Source: Bacillota bacterium (GTDB lineage: Bacteria; Bacillota; Clostridia; Oscillospirales; Acutalibacteraceae). From it: a stretch of DNA of 64,000 bases. Made by a program: the position numbers and the translations under genes. Below the pieces are notes generated by a model. It did not search any database. It saw nothing but the letters and a program-made list of their open reading frames with translations, and was not told the origin of the DNA. Position 1 is the stretch's first letter; each line of letters begins with the position of its first letter. Location: assembly GCA_022706685.1 (NCBI GenBank), contig JAKJCA010000004.1:23690-87689 (forward strand). Reading direction: 5' to 3'. Below are positions 55,755 through 64,000 of this stretch, piece after piece.

Positions 55755-56483
55755 ATGGTTCTTCAATATGCCGTGGACGCTGTTCTCGTCGTCCTGTTTG
55801 CCGTTTGCGTCATCATGGGCATCCGAAACGGTTTCGTTAAAACGATTCTGACTTTCGTTGCGGTCGCGCTGTCGCTTGCCGCCGCCGTTATGCTCAGCAG
55901 GTCGCTGGCGCCTGTTGTCTATGACAAGTATGTTGACGAAAGGGCGTATAACAGCATCCACGCGCGACTGACCGACAGCGTCGATTCGACCCTGGCTTTG
56001 ACCCGGCGCCAGGTTGTGGAAGCGGTCCTGCCCAAAACCGTAACCGACATCGCCGCGTCTGTCGGCGTCGACGCGGAAGACATACTCAAAGCCATCGGCG
56101 ATTTCGACGGCAGCGTCGATGAAGCGTCGAGAGGTTTGACCGACAGCGTGGTCAAGCCGGTTTTTACCGCGGCTATCAAAGCGGCGCTGTATGTCGCGGG
56201 CTTTCTTGTGTGTTTCACGCTGTTGAAACTGATCATCTTCCTCATCGACCGTTTTGCCAGGCTGCCCGTGATCAAAACCGTCAATAAAACCATGGGGGGG
56301 CTGCTCGGCGCCCTGGTCGGTATCGGGGTGCTTTGGTTTATCGGCAAGTCGCTCGTTATCGCGGGCGGGCTGCTGGCCGGTACGGCGGTGGAAGAGGCGG
56401 TCCGCTCTTCCTATATCGTTTCCTTCCTGACTTCCGGAAACCTGCTTGAAAAACTCACATCAATCATCGGGGGTTCACAATGA
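55755..56483 (+). CDS. CvpA family membrane protein
   Basis: 242 residues with four main hydrophobic segments. The first (VLFAVCVIMGIRNGFVKTIL) carries the family's GxxxGF-type motif, and the C-terminal pair ends with TMGGLLGALVGIGVLWF. The family was named for colicin V production and is linked to envelope stress; the mechanism is unknown. GGGAGGG lies 7 bases upstream. The stop overlaps pgsA by 4 bases. Confidence 0.88.
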   Translation: MVLQYAVDAVLVVLFAVCVIMGIRNGFVKTILTFVAVALSLAAAVMLSRSLAPVVYDKYVDERAYNSIHARLTDSVDSTLALTRRQVVEAVLPKTVTDIAASVGVDAEDILKAIGDFDGSVDEASRGLTDSVVKPVFTAAIKAALYVAGFLVCFTLLKLIIFLIDRFARLPVIKTVNKTMGGLLGALVGIGVLWFIGKSLVIAGGLLAGTAVEEAVRSSYIVSFLTSGNLLEKLTSIIGGSQ

Positions 56484-57121
56484 AAGACTATTTCAAAGGC
56501 AGTCTCACCATTCCCAACCTGCTGACGGTTATCAGAATTCTGCTGATTCCCGTGTTTGCCTGGCTGTTTTACGACGGGAAATATATCTGGGCGCTGGTCG
56601 TGCTGCTGCTGTCCGGCCTGAGCGATACGCTCGACGGCAAAATCGCCCGCCGTTTCAACCAGGTCAGCGAATTGGGCAAGAACCTGGACCCCGTGGCCGA
56701 CAAATTGACGCAAATCGTCATCGCTGTGATGCTTTTTGCGGAGTTTCGCAAATCCTCAAGCAATGCGCTGCACCTTTTCAGCTGGGTTTTTCTCTACTTT
56801 TTGCTTAAAGAAGCGGTCATGGTCATGATCGGCGCCATCATGCTTTCCATGGGGATTAAACCCGGCGCGGCTGAAATATACGGTAAAATGGCGACATTCG
56901 CTTTTTATGTGGTGATGCTGCTGATCATCGGCTTTGCGCCGGGATTCGGGGCTTTTTCATACAAAATACCGGCCTTGGTTCTGCCGGAGACCGTCATGAT
57001 GGTACTCGTGATTATCTGCGCAATCCTGGCGACAATGGCGTGGGTCAGCTATCTCCCGGGCGCCTACCGCCAGTTTAAAGAAAAAGCCGAGGCAAACAAA
57101 ACAAAAAGCAACGGCGGCTGA
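56480..57121 (+). CDS. pgsA: CDP-diacylglycerol-glycerol-3-phosphate 3-phosphatidyltransferase
   Basis: Makes phosphatidylglycerol-phosphate at the membrane. The CDP-alcohol motif DGKIARRFNQ...GKNLDPVADK near residues 54-75 carries all four Asp residues, and the MTIPNLLTVIRI-type start is present as LTIPNLLTVIRI. 213 residues, slightly longer than usual owing to an extra loop. Confidence 0.94.
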   Translation: MKDYFKGSLTIPNLLTVIRILLIPVFAWLFYDGKYIWALVVLLLSGLSDTLDGKIARRFNQVSELGKNLDPVADKLTQIVIAVMLFAEFRKSSSNALHLFSWVFLYFLLKEAVMVMIGAIMLSMGIKPGAAEIYGKMATFAFYVVMLLIIGFAPGFGAFSYKIPALVLPETVMMVLVIICAILATMAWVSYLPGAYRQFKEKAEANKTKSNGG

Positions 57122-57156
57122 TAGCGCCGCATTTCGATAAGGAGAAAACAAACCTG

Positions 57157-59523
57157 ATGAAACCCATTCTATGTTCCAGGTGTAAAATACGGCCTGCGAT
57201 GATCTTTGTCACGCGCATCGAAGGCGATAAATCGCTGCAGGAAGGCATCTGCCTGAAATGCGCGTCCGAAATGAATATCGGCCCCATCAAGCAGATTATG
57301 CAGAATATGGGCATTACCGATGAAGAAATCGACGAGGTCACGGAACAATTGTCCGCCATGCTCGAGAATACGGACGGCACCGGCTTTGAGCCCGGCGGCG
57401 CCGGCACGCTGCCGTTTATGCAGATGCTCGGCGATATGAGAGCCGGCAAGGAAAAAAACGACGAGGCCGCCGAACAGACGGAAGACGTGCAGGAAGACGC
57501 CGATGAGGATGAGGACGAAGCGCCGCCCGAAAGCAAAGAAAAAACCACGCTGGAGGAATTCCTGAAGAAGCAGAAAAAGAAACGCCAGCCGCAGCAGGAA
57601 GAAAAAAAGCGCAAGTTTCTCCCCCAGTACTGCATCGACCTGACCGGCAGAGCGCGCGAGAACAAAATAGACCGCATCATCGGCAGGGAAAACGAGATTT
57701 ACCGCACTGTCCAGATCCTTTGCCGCCGTTCGAAAAACAACCCCTGCCTCATCGGCGAACCGGGCGTGGGGAAAACGGCGATTGCCGAGGGCCTCGCCCT
57801 GAAAATCGCCAACGGCGACGTCCCGGCAAAATTGGCGAAAAAAGAGATTCACCTGCTCGACCTGACCGCGCTTGTCGCCGGCACCCAGTTCAGGGGACAG
57901 TTCGAAAGCCGTATCAAAGGCCTCATCGACGAGGTAAAAGCCGAGGGGAATATTATCCTGTTTATCGATGAGGTCCACAACCTTGTCGGCGCCGGCGAAG
58001 CGGAAGGCGCGATGAACGCCGCCAACATCCTCAAACCGTCCCTCTCGAGGGGAGAACTGCAGATTATCGGCGCAACAACCTTTACCGAATACCGCAAATA
58101 CATTGAGAAAGACGCCGCGCTCGAAAGAAGGCTCCAGCCGGTCAGGATCGAGGAGCCTTCCATCGACGATACTGTCCGCATGCTCATCGGTGTCAAGGAC
58201 TATTATGAAAATTTCCATAAAGTCGCCATCAGCGATTCCCTGATTGTTAAAACGGTCGTCCTCTCGGAACGCTACATCAACGACCGTTTCCTGCCGGATA
58301 AAGCCATCGACCTGCTGGACGAGTCTTGCACCTGCGCCAATTTACGCAATGTGAACATCAGCCGGCTTGAAGAAGAACAGGAGAAACTCGCGCAACTGAA
58401 AAACAAGCTTGCGGAACTCGAAGATCCGCAAAAAGAAGAAAAGGACTACGAACTGATTGCCCGTACCCGTTCGGAAATCGCCGCCTGCGAGGAGCGTATG
58501 CCCGAACTCGAACGGCTGGCAGCCGATAACGCCGTCACCGAAGCGGATATCGCCAAGGTGCTTCAACTCTGGACAGGCATCCCCGCGCAGAAAATCATGG
58601 AGAGCGATATCCGCCGCCTCGCCGAGCTCGAAAACAACCTCAAAAAGCGTATCATCGGCCAGGACAGAGCGGTTGAACTCGTCGCAGCGGCCATCAGGAG
58701 GGCCAGAGTGCAGATTAACCCGCGGCGCCGGCCATCATCCTTTATTTTCGCGGGGCCGACCGGCGTCGGCAAAACCGAGTTGGTCAAACAACTGGCCGCG
58801 GAACTTTTCGACACGCCCGAAACGCTTATTCGTTTGGATATGTCGGAGTTTATGGAGAAACACTCCGTTTCCCGCATCATCGGCGCGCCTCCCGGTTACA
58901 TCGGTTACGACGAGGCGGGCCAGCTCACCGAAAAAGTGCGCCGCAAACCCTATTCCGTCATCCTGCTGGACGAAATCGAAAAAGCGCACCCCGACGTGAT
59001 GAATATCCTGCTGCAAATCCTCGACGAAGGCAGGATTACCGACGCGCAGGGACGCAATGTCAGTTTTGAAAACACCATCATTATCATGACCACCAACGCC
59101 GGCAGCGACCGTAAGGAGGGCGCGCTCGGTTTTGCCAAAACCAAAGGCGCGGCCACGCAGGAAAAGACGATGAAGGCCCTCAATGACTTTCTGCGCCCGG
59201 AGTTTATCGGCAGGGTGGACGAAATTGTGATTTTCAACGACCTCACCCCCGATGACCTCGCGAATATCGCCGGACTGCTCATGAGTGAACTCATCGAGCC
59301 GCTCAGGGACAAAGGCATCGCGTTTTCCTGGAGCGACGAGGTGCCCGCGCTGCTTGCCGCTCAGGCCGAAGGCGGCTCACGGGGAGCGCGCGACCTTCGC
59401 AACACCATCCGCCGCAAGGTCGAGGACGCCATCGCCTCGCTGATTGTTTCCAGGCCGGATCGGCCCCTGACCAAAGTGTCTGTTGAAGCGGCAGACGGTG
59501 AAATCAGCCTGGCCGCGGAATAA
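57157..59523 (+). CDS. ClpE-like Clp ATPase with N-terminal zinc finger
   Basis: 788 residues, an AAA+ unfoldase that would feed ClpP. C6, C9, C32 and C35 form an N-terminal zinc finger as in ClpE; the double Clp-N repeat of ClpC is absent. An acidic linker with a Lys/Glu-rich stretch leads to AAA-1 (Walker [10 protein letters not shown] near 200). A short coiled-coil insertion (about 405-450) follows. AAA-2 has Walker [10 protein letters not shown] near 533 and LGFA near 655 as possible ClpP-contact loop. No CtsR or McsB genes and no CIRCE or CtsR box were seen. The ATG follows AAGGAG. Confidence 0.9.
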   Translation: MKPILCSRCKIRPAMIFVTRIEGDKSLQEGICLKCASEMNIGPIKQIMQNMGITDEEIDEVTEQLSAMLENTDGTGFEPGGAGTLPFMQMLGDMRAGKEKNDEAAEQTEDVQEDADEDEDEAPPESKEKTTLEEFLKKQKKKRQPQQEEKKRKFLPQYCIDLTGRARENKIDRIIGRENEIYRTVQILCRRSKNNPCLIGEPGVGKTAIAEGLALKIANGDVPAKLAKKEIHLLDLTALVAGTQFRGQFESRIKGLIDEVKAEGNIILFIDEVHNLVGAGEAEGAMNAANILKPSLSRGELQIIGATTFTEYRKYIEKDAALERRLQPVRIEEPSIDDTVRMLIGVKDYYENFHKVAISDSLIVKTVVLSERYINDRFLPDKAIDLLDESCTCANLRNVNISRLEEEQEKLAQLKNKLAELEDPQKEEKDYELIARTRSEIAACEERMPELERLAADNAVTEADIAKVLQLWTGIPAQKIMESDIRRLAELENNLKKRIIGQDRAVELVAAAIRRARVQINPRRRPSSFIFAGPTGVGKTELVKQLAAELFDTPETLIRLDMSEFMEKHSVSRIIGAPPGYIGYDEAGQLTEKVRRKPYSVILLDEIEKAHPDVMNILLQILDEGRITDAQGRNVSFENTIIIMTTNAGSDRKEGALGFAKTKGAATQEKTMKALNDFLRPEFIGRVDEIVIFNDLTPDDLANIAGLLMSELIEPLRDKGIAFSWSDEVPALLAAQAEGGSRGARDLRNTIRRKVEDAIASLIVSRPDRPLTKVSVEAADGEISLAAE

Positions 59524-59561
59524 CGCGCAGCGCTCGCCGGCGGGCGGAAAGGCTGCAAAAT

Positions 59562-61118
59562 ATGGATGAACAACACCGGCGGGATCTCATCATTATCGGC
59601 GCGGGTCTTAACGGTTTAACGGCGGGAACAGCTTATCTCCTCGGATGCGAAGGCAGAAAGAACCGCGTTTTGCTTATCGAAAAGAATGCGGTTTGCGGAG
59701 GGTATGTCGCTTCTTACGCCAGGCAGGGCTGGCTGTTCGAAACATGCCAAATGACCTCCGACATATCGGATATTCTGCGGTACCTCGGCATCGGGCTCGA
59801 AATGAAAGAATTCGGGCCCGATTTTATTCGGCTGTTCGTTGCGGATACAGCCGCCGGCAGAACCGACGCCATGTTTTTTCCGTCCGGCGCGTCAGATTTT
59901 GAAGAGATGCTGCGGCGTATGTTCCCGTCGGATGCGGAGAATATCAAGCGGTTTTTTGATTATTCCGGCAAAATGTACCGCGAGATTGACTCCCTGAAGT
60001 ACGCGCCCGGTTTTGCCGATACGCTGCGCATGCTTTCGACATGCCCCCGCGTTATCGCCAACGCATCGAAAACGTTTGCGGCTTATGCGCAACGTTTCGG
60101 TTTGGAACGCTCCGGCTGTATGGAGGTTTTTCAAATCTTTTCTTCTCTGTGCGGCCTGCCCAACGGCGCCATTGCCGCGCTGCTGACCGTCGGCGTCATG
60201 TTCTCGCTCTTCGACAGGGCTTACCGGCCGGCAGGGCTCTTTACCGATCTGCCGCACCGTTTGAGGGAACGCTATCTCTCGCTGGGCGGCGAACTGCTTT
60301 TTCACAGCGAAGTGTCCGAAATCATTACCGGCGGCGGCGCCGTATGCGGCGTGAGGCTGGCGAACGGCGGGTATTATACGGCGGAATCGGTCGTTTCAAC
60401 CGCCGACGTTAAATCATCTCTCGGCGTTCTGCTTGGCGCGGAGAATGATTCGCCGCTGAAAACGGCGTATCGCCGCAGGGTCGGACGCATCCGCATGACG
60501 CCTTCGGCATTTACCGTCAATATCGGCTTGACAGGCGACCCGCCCGGTATAGAGCCGCTACGCTGCGGATATGCCGTTCTCGCCAGCGGACCCGGCGCTT
60601 TCCGTTCATTGTTCGCCGGCTTTGAAAAAGGGGAATGCCTGCTGTCCGAAAACCTGTTCCATATCGGGATATCCTGCCCGCCGAAGCGTGAAGGACGCAA
60701 ACCTGTGCTTTCCCTGCAGGCGGTTCCGATGCCGGCGCATGACTGGATTACGCTCAGGGCAGCCGATTACGCCGCTTACCGCGAAAAGAAAGAAAACACG
60801 GCTTCCCTGATCATCGACATTGTGCGGCGCTATCTTTTACCGGAACTGAGTGCGTATATCGGCGTTTTGGATATTGCGACGCCCGCGACCTACGCGCGCT
60901 ATTCCGGCTCGCCGACGGGTTCGATCTACGACATGGCCTGCGTGCCGGATAATTTCGGCCGCAGGCGCCTGCCGGTCAAAACGCCCGTCGAGGGATTGTA
61001 TATACCGAAATTTGCCCACGGGGTTTTCGGCTCCATGAACAGCGGTATGCAGGTCGCCGATATGCTGCTCGACGGCCGCATAATGCATGGCAACTCCCGC
61101 CTCGGCGGGCGGGAGTGA
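59562..61118 (+). CDS. NAD(P)/FAD-dependent oxidoreductase, phytoene-desaturase-like
   Basis: 518 residues. Dinucleotide fold IIGAGLNGLTAG at 11-22, LLIEKNAVCGG, and the C-terminal VEGLYIPKFAHGVFGSMNSGMQVADML flavin segment, which is the pattern of the CrtI/amine-oxidase group. No carotenoid genes are nearby, so the substrate is open. It follows the Clp gene by 38 bases with GAAAGG ahead of the ATG, and ends the long + strand block. Confidence 0.85.
   Translation: MDEQHRRDLIIIGAGLNGLTAGTAYLLGCEGRKNRVLLIEKNAVCGGYVASYARQGWLFETCQMTSDISDILRYLGIGLEMKEFGPDFIRLFVADTAAGRTDAMFFPSGASDFEEMLRRMFPSDAENIKRFFDYSGKMYREIDSLKYAPGFADTLRMLSTCPRVIANASKTFAAYAQRFGLERSGCMEVFQIFSSLCGLPNGAIAALLTVGVMFSLFDRAYRPAGLFTDLPHRLRERYLSLGGELLFHSEVSEIITGGGAVCGVRLANGGYYTAESVVSTADVKSSLGVLLGAENDSPLKTAYRRRVGRIRMTPSAFTVNIGLTGDPPGIEPLRCGYAVLASGPGAFRSLFAGFEKGECLLSENLFHIGISCPPKREGRKPVLSLQAVPMPAHDWITLRAADYAAYREKKENTASLIIDIVRRYLLPELSAYIGVLDIATPATYARYSGSPTGSIYDMACVPDNFGRRRLPVKTPVEGLYIPKFAHGVFGSMNSGMQVADMLLDGRIMHGNSRLGGRE
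61093..61116 (+). other. Hairpin over the stop codon
   Basis: ACTCCCGCC (61093-61101) pairs with GGCGGGAGT (61108-61116) around a 6-base loop. It lacks a T tract, so terminator function is uncertain; a smaller CCGGC/GCCGG hairpin lies at 61139-61152 over the end of the opposite gene. Confidence 0.5.
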
Positions 61119-61143
61119 CCATGGACCTGCGCGCGCAACCGGC

Positions 61144-62226
61144 TTATGCCGGCTGCTGATAGTAAGCGAGAAGTTCACGGAACAGCTCTTTTGGCTGTGT
61201 GTACGCTTGCGAAGGCCTCGGGCTGAACGGCGTGAAAGTTGTCATCTGTTCCGCGGCGGGGATTACCGCATTAGGATCTTCGGCGCAGCCCGGGTCGAAA
61301 CCAAGCGCGAGTGCCAGAAAAAGGGTGGCGGCGTCGCGCTTCTGCTCGCAATAGTCGTGCCGGCCGTCGGCGAAATGAACGTTTTTCACGGCATCCTGCC
61401 GCCCGTAGAGGCCGTAAATGCGTTTGAGGCAGGGGAATTCCGTTTCGGGTACCGTTTTTGTCCAGTCATTTCCGATAGAGATAACCAGCATCGGCCTCGG
61501 TGCCGCCATCGCCGCAATTTCCGCGTGGCTGGTACGGAAACCGCGTCCGCTGAAGTATCCGAGTCCGGATTCGCATTTGCAGCCCCCGTTAAAGGTTGCG
61601 GACAGCATGCATACGGGTACCGACGCCGCAATTCTGTTGTCGAATGCGGTGAGCATCATGGTTTGCGTTCCGCCCCCCGACGCGCCTGTCACCGCGATTT
61701 TTTTATCGTCGATATCCGGCCGGGTGCTGATATGGTCCAGAATTCTTCTGCTGTTATGCAGCTGGAGGGCGTTGTTGTATTTGTCGGCGTGAGGTGTCTG
61801 ATTATCCTCGCCCCAACCGACCATGTCATAAAGGAATACCGCGCAGCCGAGCAACGCCAGCCGGACTGCGAGGCGGCGGCTGTCTTCGTTGAAGCGGCCA
61901 TGCTCGAAATGCCCGTGCGGCAGCATCACGGCCGGCCTTTTCCCTTTGTGCCCGGCGGGCAGAAAAATATTGCCGGCGGTGTAATAATGCCCGAGGGTTT
62001 GCCAGTAGACATTCTGAACGCTGTAAGCGCCGAAATGTGTCTCACCGGTGACGGTGACCGGGGGCGCTTCACAGGGCTGTGAAAAATTAACACCTGTTTT
62101 CGCCGCGATTTTTCCGGCGATGACGGCTTTCCTTTTTTCCCACTCCTCAAAAGAAGCTGCGGCAGCGTATGGACCCGCTGCGCCGAGCTGCCGGGCGCAT
62201 CTCAGAGCTTGTTCGGCAGTTTTCAT
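61144..62226 (-). CDS. Alpha/beta hydrolase, acetyl-esterase/dienelactone type
   Basis: 360 residues without signal peptide. Nucleophile S183 in GASGGGTQTM, acid probably D254 (IGNDWT), H290 in DGRHDYC; the oxyanion region MLPHGHFEHG near 101-110 is typical of large esterases such as those acting on acetylated sugars. AAGG lies ahead of the ATG. It follows the CmpB gene by 71 bases. The substrate is not readable from sequence; a carbohydrate esterase would suit the glycan-using genome. Confidence 0.8.
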   Translation of the reverse strand: MKTAEQALRCARQLGAAGPYAAAASFEEWEKRKAVIAGKIAAKTGVNFSQPCEAPPVTVTGETHFGAYSVQNVYWQTLGHYYTAGNIFLPAGHKGKRPAVMLPHGHFEHGRFNEDSRRLAVRLALLGCAVFLYDMVGWGEDNQTPHADKYNNALQLHNSRRILDHISTRPDIDDKKIAVTGASGGGTQTMMLTAFDNRIAASVPVCMLSATFNGGCKCESGLGYFSGRGFRTSHAEIAAMAAPRPMLVISIGNDWTKTVPETEFPCLKRIYGLYGRQDAVKNVHFADGRHDYCEQKRDAATLFLALALGFDPGCAEDPNAVIPAAEQMTTFTPFSPRPSQAYTQPKELFRELLAYYQQPA

Positions 62227-62297
62227 GGCAATCCTTCTTTCGGAAGTTTATCGCGGCGGCGATTGCAGGCCGTTTTTCCGCAGGGCAGGCGAGGAGA

Positions 62298-63209
62298 TTA
62301 AAACATTTCATCTTCGTTGTCTGTAATACGGTTTTTGAGCTCGGAGACGAGTTCGTCGAGTTTCTTGACACCGCGCTGCATGGTCAGGCGGATATTCGGA
62401 TAACCGCGCATGAGGCGGTTGAATTGTTTATTATTCGGTTTCATTCCGCTGAGTTTTTCCTTGAGCGAAAAATCGGCGAAGGGCCTGAATTCGTTGATTT
62501 GACGGGCTGTTTCCGCGCGCCAGGTTTTGAAGCGTTCCCTGCCCTTTGCCGCGTTTTCCTGCAGCATATCATACAATTCGCCGGCGTTCGATTTGAAATC
62601 GGCAGCCGTGCGCGACACTTTTTCGCTCAGCAACCGCATGCGGTCCATCAGTTTTCTGACATCCATCGCGTTTTTCACCGCGTTGAACAAATCGACGGCG
62701 AAAACGGCGAGTATAATCAGAAGCGACAGATAAACGGCCCTGGCGGGTATTTTTTGCCCGACACTATCCACCAGGGGATGGACGATATAGAGAAAAGCGG
62801 CCGTTGCGATGCCCCAGTAACAAGTATGCATCAGGCAGATTCTGCCCTGGATGTTAAGGAACTTGTCCGAATAATCCCACCATCTGGCGTGAAAAAGTTT
62901 TTCGAGTATTACGCTGGTAATGAACTCGACGATGTCGCACAGGACCATACCGGCCGCTACCACTGCCGCGAAAGCCAGCAGGCCGTAACCGAAACCGCCG
63001 GGAAGCCGTGCGTGCAGATATTCCTTGAAAGGATTGACGAGGACCATCAGAACCACCGCGCCCGTTCCGTAAATCGGGCAGAGCGGACCCGTCAGAAAGC
63101 CGCGGTTCACCCACTTTTTCGCGGCGACCGAACAATAGATCGATTCGATGACCCACCCGATGCAGCTGTACATGAAAAAATAAAATACAACTCTTGCCGC
63201 TGTTTCCAT
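62298..63209 (-). CDS. Putative ABC-transporter type IV (CmpB-like) membrane protein
   Basis: 303 residues. The N-terminal half has five or six hydrophobic segments with the marks of the CmpB family (FYFFMYSCIGWVIESIYCS, NRGFLTGPLCPIYGTGA, WWDYSDKFLNIQGRICL). The C-terminal 120 residues are a basic helical region likely to form coiled coils. Function is unknown. The start overlaps nothing; GGAGAAGG precedes the ATG, 11 bases after the HD gene stop. Confidence 0.87.
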   Translation of the reverse strand: METAARVVFYFFMYSCIGWVIESIYCSVAAKKWVNRGFLTGPLCPIYGTGAVVLMVLVNPFKEYLHARLPGGFGYGLLAFAAVVAAGMVLCDIVEFITSVILEKLFHARWWDYSDKFLNIQGRICLMHTCYWGIATAAFLYIVHPLVDSVGQKIPARAVYLSLLIILAVFAVDLFNAVKNAMDVRKLMDRMRLLSEKVSRTAADFKSNAGELYDMLQENAAKGRERFKTWRAETARQINEFRPFADFSLKEKLSGMKPNNKQFNRLMRGYPNIRLTMQRGVKKLDELVSELKNRITDNEDEMF

Positions 63210-63220
63210 ACCTTCTCCGC

Positions 63221-63811
63221 TCAGCAGGACCTGTACGCTTCGATCTTGCGATCCAGACGGGCCCTGTATTTTTTTGAAAGGGAATAACGCAGTTCTTTCG
63301 CCGCGCAGTGTTTATCCGCCAGCGACACAGCCAGCGATTCGGGATATTTCGGCGGCAGAACAGTCAGCGGCCACATATGCCGCTTAATGGCATTTTCTGT
63401 TTTTTTATCCAGCGGTCCGCAAAGGGCGTTCGCGTTTTTCAGCGCAAAACGGGGGTGAAGGTAGCCGTGCGGCCGGTGGCTCCAGTCGTTTTCTCGCCAG
63501 TCATAGTAGTACAGGTCGTGCAGCAGCGCTGCGCGCGCGGCGGTGCGGACATCGAGGCCGAATTTTAAAGCAAGGGCAAAGGTAAGGTAGGAAACGCTCG
63601 TAACATGCTGCAGCCTGTCGATATCCAGATGCTGCTCGAACGAGGCAAGGCATTTGATTTCCGGCGTGTCCAGAAGATCGGCAACGCACGCAAAATATCC
63701 GCTTTCGTGTTCGGGGTTGAGCGCGAACGACCTGGCATATGTTTCATGCAGTCTGCCCGTACCGATACCTCCCGGCTGATGTAGTCCCTCGCTGCCCCGA
63801 GCAGTTTGCAT
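63221..63811 (-). CDS. HD-domain phosphohydrolase (start uncertain)
   Basis: About 175-197 residues. The HD motif is ALLHDLYYYDW, with an upstream H in LQHVTSVSY and downstream H in KRHMWPL. Such proteins hydrolyse phosphate esters, often nucleotides. The first in-frame ATG (63811) overlaps the TATAAT of a strong promoter, so it cannot be used by a transcript starting near 63803. GGGAGG (63769-63774) is followed by no ATG, GTG or TTG in frame; a CTG at 63751 is possible. An ATG at 63747 is in another frame. Confidence 0.75.
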   Translation of the reverse strand: MQTARGSEGLHQPGGIGTGRLHETYARSFALNPEHESGYFACVADLLDTPEIKCLASFEQHLDIDRLQHVTSVSYLTFALALKFGLDVRTAARAALLHDLYYYDWRENDWSHRPHGYLHPRFALKNANALCGPLDKKTENAIKRHMWPLTVLPPKYPESLAVSLADKHCAAKELRYSLSKKYRARLDRKIEAYRSC

Positions 63812-63838
63812 TATATAGCATGCGGGCCGACAAATCAA
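63810..63838 (-). promoter_or_regulatory. Promoter for the HD-CmpB-hydrolase genes
   Basis: Minus-strand TTGATT (63833-63838), 17 bases, perfect TATAAT (63810-63815). Confidence 0.65.
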
Positions 63839-63927
63839 TGAAGGCAGTATCACGGCGTGAAGAATAATCCGTACGTCGATTGTAAATTCAACTGCACCGG
63901 TGAAGAAAACTGCTGGTGGAAGATATT

Positions 63928-63976
63928 GCTTTGGATTTCCGGAATGAAGCGAAGCGGAATGGAGGGAATCCAAAGC
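63928..63976. repeat. Nested palindrome at the window edge
   Basis: GCTTTGGATTTCC (63928-63940) pairs with GGAATCCAAAGC (63965-63976), one bulge, and an inner TTCCG/CGGAA pair (63937-63941, 63955-63959). The rest of 63812-64000 holds no gene. It may be a small mobile-element end or a terminator of a gene beyond the edge. Confidence 0.55.
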
Positions 63977-64000
63977 GCGGCGCGCTTGCCGTGGCGCTTA

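Noticed and set aside
63565..63747. 60-codon frame starting ATG at 63747 opposite to the HD frame
   Set aside because: The product has no family features and overlaps the HD motif region; kept only as a hint that the HD start region may carry an error.
1..64000. tRNA, rRNA, phage or insertion-sequence genes
   Set aside because: Intergenic gaps are short and none shows a cloverleaf, rRNA motif, transposase or terminal repeats.

Overview
The window reads as one contiguous chromosomal segment of a GC-rich anaerobic Firmicute, most likely a clostridial lineage (inference). Pointers are the housekeeping gene set (yceD-rpmF, DUF512-der, tmcAL, group II ecfA1-ecfA2-ecfT-truA, a DUF5711 gene, an MtaB-type methylthiotransferase), strong AGGAGG-type ribosome binding sites with many TTG and GTG starts, sigma-A style promoters, radical-SAM, ferredoxin and corrinoid-activation type proteins, and dockerin modules. 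No tRNA, rRNA, CRISPR array, phage or transposase gene was seen. No gene-free stretch exceeds about 300 bases.

Left part (1-12 kb): an ABC ATPase cut by the window edge and manA run leftward. Divergent from them is a tight five-gene operon: a propeller/alpha-helical chimera, a DHDPS/NAL-family lyase, a ChbG/YdjC-type deacetylase, a GH38 alpha-mannosidase and a secreted DUF4474 protein. This looks like uptake and cytoplasmic breakdown of a mannose-containing glycan. Convergent to it is a sulfatase gene broken by one extra base, behind a pyridoxal-kinase gene.

12-17 kb: a (deoxy)nucleoside catabolic operon deoC-deoB-cdd-pdp, followed by a DUF362/ferredoxin gene. 17-29 kb: two polytopic membrane proteins that are diverged tandem paralogues, then an AT-rich control region and one 9-kb gene. 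That gene encodes a secreted protein of about 2,980 residues with 15 InlB-type B repeats, FIVAR-like helical modules and a C-terminal dockerin. Its codon use changes abruptly inside the gene.

29-36 kb: ackA and xylA diverge from promoters whose -10 boxes overlap on opposite strands. xylA-xylB continue into an anchored protein of unknown function and a secreted beta-helix enzyme with an N-terminal dockerin, suggesting coupled xylan/xylose use. 36-41 kb: tmcAL, a RACo-like corrinoid-protein activator, a UroD-family methyltransferase-like protein and mtaB (reverse). 41-43 kb: pgi and a small P-loop protein.

43-61 kb is a dense housekeeping block on the + strand: yceD-rpmF (promoter nested inside a terminator-like hairpin), DUF512-der-ruvC-ruvA-ruvB-glmM, an rRNA-type methyltransferase, ecfA1-ecfA2-ecfT-truA, DUF5711, cvpA-pgsA, a ClpE-like unfoldase and a phytoene-desaturase-like flavoprotein. 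The right end carries a leftward set: HD-domain protein, CmpB-type membrane protein and an alpha/beta hydrolase, followed by a palindrome at the window edge.
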